Below are positions 9,425 to 18,485 of a DNA stretch of 64,000 bases, one piece after another. This DNA is from Microbacterium allomyrinae (lineage in GTDB: Bacteria; Actinomycetota; Actinomycetes; Actinomycetales; Microbacteriaceae), in contig NZ_JAGTTN010000001.1 in the NCBI RefSeq assembly GCF_020682705.1, positions 558,001 through 622,000 on the forward strand, in the 5' to 3' direction. The translations under genes were made by a program, and so were the position numbers. Position 1 is the stretch's first letter, and every line of letters begins with the position of its first letter. The notes under the pieces were generated by a model. The model ran no database searches, had not been told where the DNA came from, and worked only from the letters and a program-made list of their open reading frames with translations.

Positions 9425-10708
9425 TCAGCTCGCGAGAGCCGCCTTCTTCTCCGAGATGGGCAGCGCCGCGAGCGCGCCGACGACGACCACCGCGGGAAGC
9501 AGCCAGAGTGCCGCCTGGAAGTCGGCGAGGGTCGGGTCATCGGGGAGCATCGCGCTCGGGATCGATGTCAGCAGGCCACCGATGATGAAGCAGACCCCGT
9601 TGACGATGGCGGATGCACTGCCGATCAGCCCGCCCGGCACCGCCTCGCCCGCAATGGTGAAGCCCAGCATGTGGGCGCCCGCGAAGAAGCCGATGGCGAA
9701 CATGAGCACGAGGGCGATGCCCTTGCCCTCGGCGGGAAGGTAGATCACCAGCGCGATCGCGAGGGCCTGGAGCAGCAGCCCTCCGAAGGCCGGCCACTTG
9801 CGGCTGTGCCAGCGGTCCGAGACGACATTCACGATCGGTGCTCCGACTGCGAGGCCGAGCCATGCGAGCGCCGTGAGGATCGTGGCGAAGTCGGTCTCGG
9901 CCCCCCGCGCCTCCATGATGCGCGGACCCCAGAGCGTGCCGACGGCGAGCATCGCACCGAACGAGGCGCCGGCCAGGATCGACGAGAGCACCACCTTGAT
10001 GTTCGAGAACGCCTTGCCGAGATCGCGGAAGATGCCGCCGAAGACGTTGCCCTGCGGCTTTGCGGCCTCCACCCCGGGCTCCGGGGAGGGGTTGCGGACG
10101 AACACGACGAACAGGATCACGAGCAGCACGCCGAACGCGCCGAACGTGACCAGCAGGTCCTGCCACGTCATGTGGGCGAGCGCGGCGAGGATCAGCGGCT
10201 GGCCCACGGCCGAGCCCAGCGAGGCGAAGGTCTGCACGAGCCCGAACATCAGACCGTACTTGGCGGCGTCGAACCACTTCCCGCCGAGGTATCCGGCACC
10301 GACGAAGCCGAACGACGATCCGATCGCGAGCACGGTCTGTGCCAGGGCGAGGGTCGCGAACGTGGTCGTCCCCGCGTAGAGGAACGCGCCCACCGCGACG
10401 AAGGCGACCGCGATCGCCATGAGCGGCCGCGAGCCGAACCTGTCGAGCAGGGCACCGGAGAAGAACTGGACGAGCGCGAACACCCAGGTGTAGATCGACG
10501 CCGCGAGACCGACCTGAGCGATCGTGAGGCTGGCGGTCTGCTGGATGTCGGGAGAGACGACGGCATAGCCGGTCTGAATCGCGAACAGCCAGACAACGAA
10601 GACCGTCGCGAGAACCCAGACGAGCCACGCCTCCGGGCCTCCGATACGGCGGTGGCCGCTGAACCATCCCTTGGAAGCGTGGTGGTATGCCGCGTGTCCG
10701 GTCGACAT
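9425..10708 (-). CDS. MFS transporter (oxalate/formate-antiporter-like), second copy of the guaD locus
   Basis: A 427-residue twelve-helix major facilitator protein. The first helix region carries GYAVVSPDIQQ, the cytoplasmic loop GALLDRFGSRPLM matches the MFS motif A (G-x3-D-R-x-G-R), and the second half repeats it weakly (VSDRWHSRK). It is clearly paralogous to the transporter upstream of guaD, with long shared stretches such as GGPEAWLVWVLAT. It lies downstream of the guanine deaminase gene on the same strand with a 41-bp gap, so it is probably in the same transcript. A purine-related substrate is inferred from context only. Confidence 0.85.
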   Translation of the reverse strand: MSTGHAAYHHASKGWFSGHRRIGGPEAWLVWVLATVFVVWLFAIQTGYAVVSPDIQQTASLTIAQVGLAASIYTWVFALVQFFSGALLDRFGSRPLMAIAVAFVAVGAFLYAGTTTFATLALAQTVLAIGSSFGFVGAGYLGGKWFDAAKYGLMFGLVQTFASLGSAVGQPLILAALAHMTWQDLLVTFGAFGVLLVILFVVFVRNPSPEPGVEAAKPQGNVFGGIFRDLGKAFSNIKVVLSSILAGASFGAMLAVGTLWGPRIMEARGAETDFATILTALAWLGLAVGAPIVNVVSDRWHSRKWPAFGGLLLQALAIALVIYLPAEGKGIALVLMFAIGFFAGAHMLGFTIAGEAVPGGLIGSASAIVNGVCFIIGGLLTSIPSAMLPDDPTLADFQAALWLLPAVVVVGALAALPISEKKAALAS

Positions 10709-10749
10709 GGGTGTCCCTTCTCTAGACGAGAGCGTTGAGGGCGGAGGAC

Positions 10750-12084
10750 TCAGTGACCGTCGCGCGAGTACGCGACGTCTCCGGCGATGTAGGTGGACTG
10801 GATCACACGGTCATCCCCCATCACCGCCAGCACGAAGAGCTGCTCCTCGAGCGACTGCACCTGGGCGCTGCGGAAATCCAGCAGCGGGGTGGCCTTGGTG
10901 TCGAGCACCACGAGATCGGCCTCCTTGCCCACTTCGATCGAGCCGATGCGGTCCTGCAGCCCCAGTGCCTCGGCACCGCCGAGCGTCGCGAGATAGAGCA
11001 TCTTGATCGAGTCGAGCGGGTACTGCGTGAGCTGCGCGACCTTGTACGCCTCGTTCATCGTCGACAGGAGCGAGAAGCTCGTGCCGGCGCCGATGTCGGT
11101 GCCCAGCCCCACCTTGATCGGATGCGTGTGGTTCTTGGCCTGGTGCACGTGGAACAGGCCGCTGCCCAGGAACAGGTTGGAGGTCGGGCAGTGCGACACC
11201 GCGGATCCGGTCTCGTGCACGCGCAGACGCTCATGCGCCGTGAGGTGGACGCCGTGGGCGAGGACCGCTCCCGGCTGGAGCAGGCCCGCCCGGTCGTAGA
11301 CGTCGAGGTAGCCGTCCGCCTCCGGGAAGAGCGAGCGCACCCAGGCGATCTCGCCCAGGTTCTCGCTCACGTGCGTGTGCATGAGGGTGCCGGGATGCTC
11401 CTTCAGCAGCGTGGCTGCGGCATCCAGCTGGCCTTGCGTGCTCGTCGGCGCGAAGCGCGGCGTGACGGCGTAGTGGTTGCGGCCCTTGCCGTGCCACTTC
11501 TCGATCAGGGCCTTGGAGTCGTCGTAGCCGGACTGGGCGGTGTCGAGCAGGTGGGCGGGTGCGTTGCGGTCCATGAGGACCTTGCCCCCCGCCATCCGCA
11601 TGTTGCGACGTGTCGCCTCTTCGAAGAACGCGTCGACCGACTCGGGGTAGACCGCGCAGAAGGTGAGCGCTGTCGTGGTGCCGTTCGACAGCAGCTGATC
11701 GAAGAAGACGGATGCCACCGCGGCGGCGTGCGTCTTGTCGGCGAACCGCTGCTCTTCGACGAACGTGTAGGTGTTCAGCCAGTCGATCAGCTGCGCACCG
11801 AAGGCGGCGATGATCCCGGTCTGGACGTAGTGCACATGGGTGTCGATGAAGCCGGCGGTGATGATCCCGTCCGGGTGGTGATCGATGTGGGCATCGGGGC
11901 CCAGTCTGTCTTCGAGCTCGGCGTAAGGTCCGACGGCGGCGATCACACCGCCCTCGACGATGATCAGCCCGTCGGTGTGCTCGACGAGAGCATCAGAGGA
12001 GAGGAAGGGATCGGCGACGACGGTCACGATGTGCCCGCGAATCGCGTGGTGCCCCGAATTCGCAGGCGGCAGGTAGTACGGCAT
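10750..12084 (-). CDS. guaD: guanine deaminase
   Basis: A 444-residue amidohydrolase. Metal and substrate motifs appear in order: GFIDTHVHYVQTG (HxH ligands), HTHVSENLGEI (metal His), VLAHGVHL, SHCPTSNLFLGSG, and GLGTDIGAGTSFS (metal Asp). The SHCPTSN and GTDIGAG segments are typical of guanine deaminases, which convert guanine to xanthine and ammonia. It lies between two paralogous MFS transporters on the same strand, fitting uptake and catabolism of a purine. Related deaminases of other aminopurines cannot be excluded. Confidence 0.85.
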   Translation of the reverse strand: MPYYLPPANSGHHAIRGHIVTVVADPFLSSDALVEHTDGLIIVEGGVIAAVGPYAELEDRLGPDAHIDHHPDGIITAGFIDTHVHYVQTGIIAAFGAQLIDWLNTYTFVEEQRFADKTHAAAVASVFFDQLLSNGTTTALTFCAVYPESVDAFFEEATRRNMRMAGGKVLMDRNAPAHLLDTAQSGYDDSKALIEKWHGKGRNHYAVTPRFAPTSTQGQLDAAATLLKEHPGTLMHTHVSENLGEIAWVRSLFPEADGYLDVYDRAGLLQPGAVLAHGVHLTAHERLRVHETGSAVSHCPTSNLFLGSGLFHVHQAKNHTHPIKVGLGTDIGAGTSFSLLSTMNEAYKVAQLTQYPLDSIKMLYLATLGGAEALGLQDRIGSIEVGKEADLVVLDTKATPLLDFRSAQVQSLEEQLFVLAVMGDDRVIQSTYIAGDVAYSRDGH

Positions 12085-12131
12085 CAGTCGATCGGCTCCT
12101 CACCGCTTCGGTTACTTCCGGACACTATCGA

Positions 12132-13412
12132 TCAGACGTCGTGCTTGACAATCGAGACCGCAAACCTGGGGCGGAGGAGGGCCGCGGCGATCGCGCCGAC
12201 CCCCAGCACGAGCGGCATCAGCCACAGCGCGGCCTGGTAGTCCGCCAGCGCGGGATCTGCGGGCATGAGCGTGGAGGGAATCGAGGTCAGCAGTCCCCCG
12301 ATCAGGAAGCAGAATCCGTTGACGATCGCCGAGGCGCTGCCGATCAGCGACCCGTCGATCGATTCGCCCGCGACGGTGAATCCGAGCATCTGGACGCCCG
12401 AGAACAGTCCGAGCGCGAACATCAGCACCACGGCGACGCCGTTCGCCTCGTGGGGCAGATAGATCACCAACGTGATGGTCACGGCCTGGAGCAGAAGCCA
12501 TACCACCGCGGGCGCCTTCCGGCTGTGCCACCGATCCGACACGATGTTCACGAGGGGCGCGCCGACGGCGAGCCCGAGCCAGGCGAGCGCGGTCAGCACG
12601 GTGGCGAAGTCGGTGGATGCGCCGCGCGCCTCCATGATGCGTGGACCCCACAGGGTGCCGACGGCGAGCATCGTGCCGAACGCCGCGCCGGCGAAGACCG
12701 CCGACAGCACGACGTTGGGGTTGGCGAAGCACCGGCCGAGGTCGCGGAGGATCTCGCCGAATACGTTGCCATGCCGCACCTCGCTGCCGGCGGCATCGGT
12801 GCTCGGATCGCGCACGATCGCGATGAACAGGATGGTGAGCAGAACGCCGAACGAACCGAACGCGAGGAGCAGCTGCTGCCAGCTGAGCGCATCGAGCAGG
12901 AGGAGGATCGCCGGCTGGCCGACGGCGGATCCGAGACTCGCTGCGGCCTGCACGAGACCGAACATCAATCCGTAGCGGGCCACCGGGAACCATTTGCCAC
13001 CGATGTACCCGGCCCCCACGAACCCGAAGGAAGCGCCGAGCGCGAGGACGGTCTGCGCCAGCGCGAGGGAGGCGAAGCTGGTCGTCCCGGCGTAGAGGAA
13101 GGCGCCGACGGCGACCATGGCCACGGCGATCGCGAGCAGCGGTCGACTTCCGAAGCGGTCCAGCAGCGACCCCGAGAAGAACTGGACGAACGCGAAGACC
13201 CACGTGTAGACGGACGCCGCGAGGCCGATCTGGGCCAGCGACAATCCCGCGGAAGCCTGGATCTCCGGCGAGACGACGGCGTAGCCGGTCTGGATCGCGA
13301 ACAGCCAGACGACGAAGGTCGTGGCGAGAACCCAGACCAGCCAGGCCTCGGGCCCGCCGATCCTGCTCGCTCGACGAGATGCGCGGGCGGTGGGATCGAT
13401 GAAACCGCTCAT
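12132..13412 (-). CDS. MFS transporter, first copy of the guaD locus
   Basis: A 426-residue twelve-helix MFS protein, closely related to the transporter on the other side of guaD: both share GGPEAWLVWVLAT, a DRFGSRPL loop and a GPRIMEARGA segment. It starts the three-gene set, 47 bp before guaD. The start MSGFIDPT is the first ATG after which similarity to the paralogue begins; the longer upstream frame is low-quality arginine-rich sequence. Substrate is unknown, presumably a nucleobase or related anion. Confidence 0.85.
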   Translation of the reverse strand: MSGFIDPTARASRRASRIGGPEAWLVWVLATTFVVWLFAIQTGYAVVSPEIQASAGLSLAQIGLAASVYTWVFAFVQFFSGSLLDRFGSRPLLAIAVAMVAVGAFLYAGTTSFASLALAQTVLALGASFGFVGAGYIGGKWFPVARYGLMFGLVQAAASLGSAVGQPAILLLLDALSWQQLLLAFGSFGVLLTILFIAIVRDPSTDAAGSEVRHGNVFGEILRDLGRCFANPNVVLSAVFAGAAFGTMLAVGTLWGPRIMEARGASTDFATVLTALAWLGLAVGAPLVNIVSDRWHSRKAPAVVWLLLQAVTITLVIYLPHEANGVAVVLMFALGLFSGVQMLGFTVAGESIDGSLIGSASAIVNGFCFLIGGLLTSIPSTLMPADPALADYQAALWLMPLVLGVGAIAAALLRPRFAVSIVKHDV

Positions 13413-13552
13413 AGGGGATATCCAACACCCCGGCGTGTGTGCTCCGGCGCCCCACGCCGCCGCGAACCGATCAATCGCGGAGGGGCGCTCCCGGAGCGAT
13501 AGTCTCGATGACAGGGCGCGTATCGGCGCACCTCGACCGGAGGCCCCTCCCC

Positions 13553-14377
13553 ATGCCTGAACAGAACGTGTCATCCCCCTGGAAGCGCTTCTGGGACCGG
13601 GGCGGATTCTGGAAGGCGCTGCTGCTCGCGGCCGCCTACTACGCGCTCTATCAGCTCATCGCCGTCGGAGTGTTCTTCAGTATCGGACAACTCGGCGGAC
13701 CGGCGGGAAGCCCGCTGAATGTCCTGCTCACCACCGGCCTGCCCATCGCGCTGGGCGGCGTTCTGCTCGTGGCGTTCGCGTGGTCGATCGGCTGGCTGCG
13801 AGAGCTCTTCGGTCCGCAGCCGATCAGAGGCCGCGGATGGATGTGGATCGCCGTCGCCGTGGTGCTGATCACCAACATCGCCCGGTTCGCCTCTCTCGAC
13901 TACGCGGCAGCCGGATTCGCCGTCGTCGCCGCATGGCTGCTCACGAGCCTGTTCATCGGCTTCGCGGAAGAGCTGCTCACCCGGGGATTCGTCGTCAACC
14001 TGATGCGTCGCGCCGGCCACTCCGAGATCGTCGTCGCCGTCGCCTCGGCCGGGATCTTCGCGGCGATGCACGCCGCCAACGCGTTCGGCGGTCAGCCGCT
14101 CCTCGCGACCGCACTGCAGGTGGGCTACACCTTCGCGTTCGGCATCTGCATGTACCTCGCGCTGCGCGTCACCGGCAACATCATCTGGCCGATCCTGCTG
14201 CACGCGAGCACCGACCCGAGCATCTTCCTCCTGAGCGCCTACCCCGGCGCCGGGCCGCTCACGCCGCTCGCGGGGCTCGGCAACATCGTCGTCGTCATCA
14301 CCGGACTCGTGCTGCTCATCTTCATCCGCGGTCGCGTCACGGCCAAGACCGAGCCGGCGCCTCAGTTCGCGTCATAG
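13553..14377 (+). CDS. CPBP-family intramembrane metalloprotease
   Basis: A 274-residue membrane protein with about seven hydrophobic helices. It carries the ABI/CPBP motifs: GFAEELLTRGFV (EE-x3-R), FAAMHAAN (catalytic His region) and a third WPILLHASTD motif. Homologues include bacteriocin self-immunity proteins and Rce1-type proteases; in bacteria the role is often unknown. A GGAGG ribosome site precedes the ATG by about eight bases. It is divergent from the MFS-guaD set and stands alone. Confidence 0.85.
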   Translation: MPEQNVSSPWKRFWDRGGFWKALLLAAAYYALYQLIAVGVFFSIGQLGGPAGSPLNVLLTTGLPIALGGVLLVAFAWSIGWLRELFGPQPIRGRGWMWIAVAVVLITNIARFASLDYAAAGFAVVAAWLLTSLFIGFAEELLTRGFVVNLMRRAGHSEIVVAVASAGIFAAMHAANAFGGQPLLATALQVGYTFAFGICMYLALRVTGNIIWPILLHASTDPSIFLLSAYPGAGPLTPLAGLGNIVVVITGLVLLIFIRGRVTAKTEPAPQFAS

Positions 14378-14414
14378 CTCGATCCGTCCCAGACGCTGCC
14401 CGCCGTGAACCGAT

Positions 14415-14939
14415 CTACGCTCGCAGCCCTCGCTGCAGCGTGACCAGTCCGTACTCGAACGCGTCGTCGACGTCGCCGCCGAGCCGGAACGCTCCGGCGA
14501 GCTCCATCTGCAGGAACCCGGTGACCCACGCGGCCACGAGGCGTGCGGCCTCGAGAGCATGCTCGCCTCCTGCGATCGCGCCGGCGCTGCCGACGATCGT
14601 CGCCCCCGCACGGTCGAGCGCCTGCTGCGGCACCGCCGTGGCGAACATCAGGCGAAAGCCCTCGGGGCGTTCGTGCGCGAACGCCCGGTAGACGCGAGCA
14701 AGGCTTTCGAGCGATCGATCGGATGCCTCGAGCCGCTCCGTCAGGTCGTCCAGGGTCGCGGCGGCCACCGCCGTCACCAGTGCGTCGCGATCACGGACCC
14801 GCTTATAGAGAGACGGTGCGCGCACGCCCACCCGTTCCGCGACGCTCTGCATCGTGAGGCCGCCCGGGCCCGTGTGCTCGAGGATCTCGCGTCCGGCCGC
14901 GACGATCTGGGCGAACGACGTGCGTTCGGGAGTGGGCAA
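14415..14939 (-). CDS. TetR/AcrR-family repressor (WHG-type C-terminal domain)
   Basis: A 174-residue regulator with an N-terminal HTH (GLTMQSVAERVGVRAPSLYK) and a C-terminal ligand domain ending in EYGLVTLQRGL, the WHG-type arrangement. It is divergent from the MBL-fold hydrolase gene. A perfect inverted repeat close to the hydrolase start is its likely operator. The ligand is unknown. Confidence 0.88.
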   Translation of the reverse strand: MPTPERTSFAQIVAAGREILEHTGPGGLTMQSVAERVGVRAPSLYKRVRDRDALVTAVAAATLDDLTERLEASDRSLESLARVYRAFAHERPEGFRLMFATAVPQQALDRAGATIVGSAGAIAGGEHALEAARLVAAWVTGFLQMELAGAFRLGGDVDDAFEYGLVTLQRGLRA

Positions 14940-15008
14940 CCGGCTTCCCTTCCGACGACGACCCCATGCTGGCCGACGACTGTGTGGCTATTGACGTGAG
15001 CCATCATA

Positions 15009-15023
15009 GCTACGTAACGTAGC
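15009..15023. promoter_or_regulatory. TetR-type operator palindrome
   Basis: GCTACGTAACGTAGC is a 6-3-6 perfect inverted repeat located 37 bp before the MBL hydrolase start and 70 bp from the TetR start. Size, symmetry and position fit autoregulation and repression of the hydrolase. Confidence 0.65.
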
Positions 15024-15059
15024 CATCACCACCCCGCCTCTGGAACGAAGGGCATCAGC

Positions 15060-15773
15060 ATGGAACTCGGGCCGCACCTGCGTCGCATCGGCAACGACAT
15101 CGTCGCCGCCTACCTGGTCGTGACCGACGACGGCATCACCCTCGTCGACGCCGGCCTCCCCGGTCATTGGAACGACCTGCTGCGCGAACTCGACGCGATC
15201 GGCAGGTCTCCCGACGACATCCGCGGCCTCGTCCTGACCCACGGCGACAGCGACCACATCGGGTTCGCGGAACGGCTGCGCCGCGAGCATGGCGTTCCTG
15301 TCTACGTGCATGAAGCCGACGCCGAGCGGGCGCGGACCGGCGAGAAGCCGAAGACCCCGATGGGGCCCATGAAGCTCGGACCGACGTTCGGCTTCTTCGC
15401 CTACGCGCTGCGAAAGCGCGCCATGCCCACCACCTACGTCTCGGAGGTCGTGCAGGTGCACGACGGCGATGTCCTTGAACTGCCGGGGTCGCCCGTGATC
15501 GTCGGCATGCCCGGCCACTCCCCCGGGAGCATCGCGGTGCACGTGCCGCTCGCGGGCGCAGTCTTCGTCGGCGACGCGCTCACCACACGGCACGTGCTCA
15601 CCGGACGCGAAGGCCTGCAGCCGGCACCCTTCACGGACGACCCGGCCGAGGCATCCGCGTCGCTCGAGAAGCTGGCCGGCCTGCAGGCGTCGTGGGTGCT
15701 CCCCGGCCACGGAGCGCCGTGGCACGGGACACCCGCCGATGCCGCGGCAGCGGTGCGAGCCGGGCGCGCGTAG
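15060..15773 (+). CDS. MBL-fold metallo-hydrolase
   Basis: A 237-residue metallo-beta-lactamase-fold protein. The metal motif reads THGDSDHIG, in which the first His-x-His is H-G-D, a known variant; further ligands are in GMPGHSPGS and VFVGDAL, with a final PGHGAPW. The fold covers thiolesterases, lactonases and phosphodiesterases. Its only neighbour is the divergent TetR regulator, which suggests control by a small ligand that may be its substrate. Confidence 0.85.
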   Translation: MELGPHLRRIGNDIVAAYLVVTDDGITLVDAGLPGHWNDLLRELDAIGRSPDDIRGLVLTHGDSDHIGFAERLRREHGVPVYVHEADAERARTGEKPKTPMGPMKLGPTFGFFAYALRKRAMPTTYVSEVVQVHDGDVLELPGSPVIVGMPGHSPGSIAVHVPLAGAVFVGDALTTRHVLTGREGLQPAPFTDDPAEASASLEKLAGLQASWVLPGHGAPWHGTPADAAAAVRAGRA

Positions 15774-15816
15774 AGCGCACCCGGCGCCCGCCCGGCACTT
15801 CCTCCGATCGTGGTTC

Positions 15817-17187
15817 TCAGACCGGTCGCGCCGCCGAGAAGACATTCGCCGGGTCGTACGCGGCTTTGAGCTCGCGCAGTCGCTCCCACGCGTCGCCGTA
15901 GGCGCGTGCAGGGTCGACCCCCGCGCCGTCGATGAAGGTCAGCGCCAACGCATCGGCGTGCCAGGGCGCCAGCGCGGCGACGCCGGCGCGGGTCGCGGCC
16001 ATAGCGCCGGGTGCCATCTCGGGCGCCGGCACGATCGCGATCGAGTGAATGAGGTACTCCCCCGCGAGCGACGCGATCGCGCCGCCGTGGGCGGGCCGGC
16101 GCTGCGCGGCACCGCCGATGTGGCGGATCTCCTGCACGAACAGCCCCGGAATACGGGACGACGCGACGAAGGCGTCCACGGCTTCGGGCGGCAGCTCATC
16201 GAGGACGGCGTGCTCGGTGAGCGCGGGCGTCGGCTCGGGCGGGTCCATGTGCACAGCGACGAGCGCGGGCGACGGGATGCGACCGAACGTGTCCATCTCG
16301 GGCTGCAGTGCACGCAGGCCCTCGAGAAGGGCGGATGCCGCGGCATCCGTCTCTTCGATCGCACCGTCGATGACGACGACGGAGCGCCCCGAGAGGAACG
16401 GCGGAAGCTCGGGCAGCGGCGGGAAGCTCATGACGCGGAGCGTCGTCGTCGCGGTCTCGGGCGCGGATGTCGTCCACTCCGCCCACGCGTGGGACACCTC
16501 GGATGCCCGCTCCGCGTCCCACAGCAGCATGCCGGCATAGATGTCGGCGATGGGCAGGAGGTCGATCTCGATCGACACCACGATGCCGAACGCCCCGGCG
16601 CCGCCGCGCACAGCCCAGAACAGGTCGGGGTTCTCGTCGGCGCTCGCGCGGACGAGCGCGCCATCGGCGGTCACGATCTGCACGGCGCGCACGGTGTTGA
16701 CTCCGAGCCCGCGGGATCGGACGAAGAACGACAGGCCGCCGCTCAGGCTGTACCCGACCACCGACACGTCGCCCGCGCTGCCGTGCAGCGCGGTCAGCCG
16801 GTGTGGCGCGGCGACGGCGAGCACGTCGTTCCAGTGCGAGCCGCCCAGCACGCGTGCCGTCTGCGCCGCCGCGTCGACGACGACTCCGCGCAGGCCCGCG
16901 AGCGAGACGAGCACGGTGCGCGACAGATCGGCGTCGCCGAGCGCTCCGGCGGCATGGCCGGTGGACTGCGGCGCGATGCGGAGCCCCGCGCCCGTGGCCG
17001 CACGCACGACGGCCACCACCTCTTCGGCCGACTCGGGACGAACCACCGCGAAGGGCCGCTGGTCGATGGCCACATTCCAGGGCGTGCGCGCGGCGTCGAA
17101 GCCCTCGTCACCCGGGAAGAGGATGCGGTCGCCGAGAGCCGCGCGGAGCACGCCCGCGGTGTCGATGGCGAGTTCGTTGATGGTCAT
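15817..17187 (-). CDS. FAD-dependent oxidase, VAO/BBE type
   Basis: A 456-residue flavoprotein. FAVVRPESAEEVVAVVRAA begins the PCMH FAD-binding domain, QSTGHAAGAL is the region that often carries a flavin-linked His, VSVVGYSLSGGLSF and ENPDLFWAVRGGAGAFGIVV are the other FAD contacts, and the protein ends with AAYDPANVFSAARPV, the berberine-bridge C-terminal signature. It would oxidise an alcohol, sugar or amine to a carbonyl with oxygen as acceptor. It diverges from a LuxR-type regulator that probably controls it. The start MTINELAI is the first Met before recognisable sequence. Confidence 0.88.
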   Translation of the reverse strand: MTINELAIDTAGVLRAALGDRILFPGDEGFDAARTPWNVAIDQRPFAVVRPESAEEVVAVVRAATGAGLRIAPQSTGHAAGALGDADLSRTVLVSLAGLRGVVVDAAAQTARVLGGSHWNDVLAVAAPHRLTALHGSAGDVSVVGYSLSGGLSFFVRSRGLGVNTVRAVQIVTADGALVRASADENPDLFWAVRGGAGAFGIVVSIEIDLLPIADIYAGMLLWDAERASEVSHAWAEWTTSAPETATTTLRVMSFPPLPELPPFLSGRSVVVIDGAIEETDAAASALLEGLRALQPEMDTFGRIPSPALVAVHMDPPEPTPALTEHAVLDELPPEAVDAFVASSRIPGLFVQEIRHIGGAAQRRPAHGGAIASLAGEYLIHSIAIVPAPEMAPGAMAATRAGVAALAPWHADALALTFIDGAGVDPARAYGDAWERLRELKAAYDPANVFSAARPV

Positions 17188-17294
17188 GGTGCCCTTTCGG
17201 TGCGTGGCCGACGTCGGGAGGGAAGCCGGGTGGTGCCAGTGTGGCGGTGGCCCGTCACTGCCGACCACCCCAGCCCTGAGGGGACTTTCCCGCC

Positions 17295-17308
17295 CCCAGA
17301 TACCTGGG
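17295..17308. promoter_or_regulatory. inverted repeat in the FAD-oxidase/LuxR divergent promoter
   Basis: CCCAGATACCTGGG has 5-bp arms around ATAC, 38 bp upstream of the LuxR gene. A second weaker repeat (CCCC-N8-GGGG) lies about 25 bp to its left. Likely operator for the adjacent LuxR-type regulator. Confidence 0.45.
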
Positions 17309-17345
17309 ATGGCGCCGGATCCGTCGCGAGAGGACACTGGTTGGC

Positions 17346-18479
17346 ATGTCCACCGCGATCGCGCTGGGGCGCGCACGCAGCGACCTCGATGTGATGTCGC
17401 GCGCCGGCCTTCCGCTGCACGAATTCCTCGGCGAGGCGGCGCTCACGCTGCAGAAGGTCGTGCCGTTCGTCGCCGGATGCCTGGCCACGCTCGATCCCGC
17501 CACCTCGATGGTCTCGAGCGTGGGCAAGTTCGGCGCGCTGCTCGGCCGCAACGACCAGGACATCGCCTGGGCGCAGATCGAGTACGGCGACGACGATCCG
17601 ACCGCGATCGCCACGATGATCGCGGCCGGCCGGGTCACCCTCGGCGTCCATCACGAGCTGGACGGCGACATCGAGCAGTCGCCGCGGATGGCACAGCTGA
17701 TGGTGCCGGTCTTCGACTTCCGCGACGAGGCACGGGTCGTGTTCGGCGACCGCAGCGGCGCCTGGGGCGCGATCGCGGTGTTCCGCGGCTCTGACGACGA
17801 GCCGTTCCGCGACGACGAGCTGGTCTTCCTCGAAGAGGTCGCACCCGCGTTCACCCGCGGCATCCGCGCGGGACTGCTCGCGCAGCTCGGAAAGCGTGAG
17901 GTCACACGCGAATCCGGCCCCGCGGTCGTGATCGTCGATGCCGCGAACCGCATCACCCAGGCCACCGCGTGCGCGCACGATCAGCTGGCACGGATGGCCA
18001 CGCCCGGGATGGGCGACCCGCTCACGTTCGTGCATTCGCTCGTGAGTGCGGCGCGGCGCTTCGCCCGCGGAGAGACCGAGCGGATGCCGCGGATCAGAGT
18101 CCGCACCGGAGACGGCGTGTGGCTCGTCCTGCATGCGACTCCGCTCATGGGCGGCGGCCCGGCGGGCGAGCACTCGGGAGAGGTCGTCGTCACCATCGAG
18201 GAAGCACGCCCCCAGGAGGTGGTGGCGCTGGTCGCCGCGGCCTTCGGACTCACCGCCCGGGAGCGCGACGTCACGGGGCTGGTGCTGCGCGGCGCCGACA
18301 CCAAGGAGATCGCCGGGTCGATGCACGTGTCGCCGTACACAGTGCAGGACCACCTGAAGTCGATCTTCGACAAAGCGGGTGTCACCAGCCGGCGCGAGCT
18401 CGTCGCCCGCGTCTACTTCGACCAGTACGCGCCGAGACTCGGAGCAGAGGTCGGCGCGAGCGGGTGGTTCACGGGCTGA
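17346..18479 (+). CDS. LuxR-type regulator with N-terminal GAF-like sensory region
   Basis: A 377-residue regulator. Residues 1-170 resemble a GAF domain (LQKVVPFVAGCLATLDPAT, then WGAIAVFRGSDDEPF). The C-terminal 70 residues form a LuxR HTH (LTARERDVTGLVLRGADTKE, then VSPYTVQDHLKSIFDKAGV). It lacks a phosphoacceptor domain, so it probably responds to a bound small molecule. Transcription diverges from the FAD oxidase. The start is supported by the AGAGGACAC ribosome site. Confidence 0.88.
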   Translation: MSTAIALGRARSDLDVMSRAGLPLHEFLGEAALTLQKVVPFVAGCLATLDPATSMVSSVGKFGALLGRNDQDIAWAQIEYGDDDPTAIATMIAAGRVTLGVHHELDGDIEQSPRMAQLMVPVFDFRDEARVVFGDRSGAWGAIAVFRGSDDEPFRDDELVFLEEVAPAFTRGIRAGLLAQLGKREVTRESGPAVVIVDAANRITQATACAHDQLARMATPGMGDPLTFVHSLVSAARRFARGETERMPRIRVRTGDGVWLVLHATPLMGGGPAGEHSGEVVVTIEEARPQEVVALVAAAFGLTARERDVTGLVLRGADTKEIAGSMHVSPYTVQDHLKSIFDKAGVTSRRELVARVYFDQYAPRLGAEVGASGWFTG

Positions 18480-18485
18480 CGGAGG

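Noticed and set aside
12141..13502. 453-codon plus-strand open frame
   Set aside because: Antisense to an MFS gene; charged, low-complexity translation without motifs.
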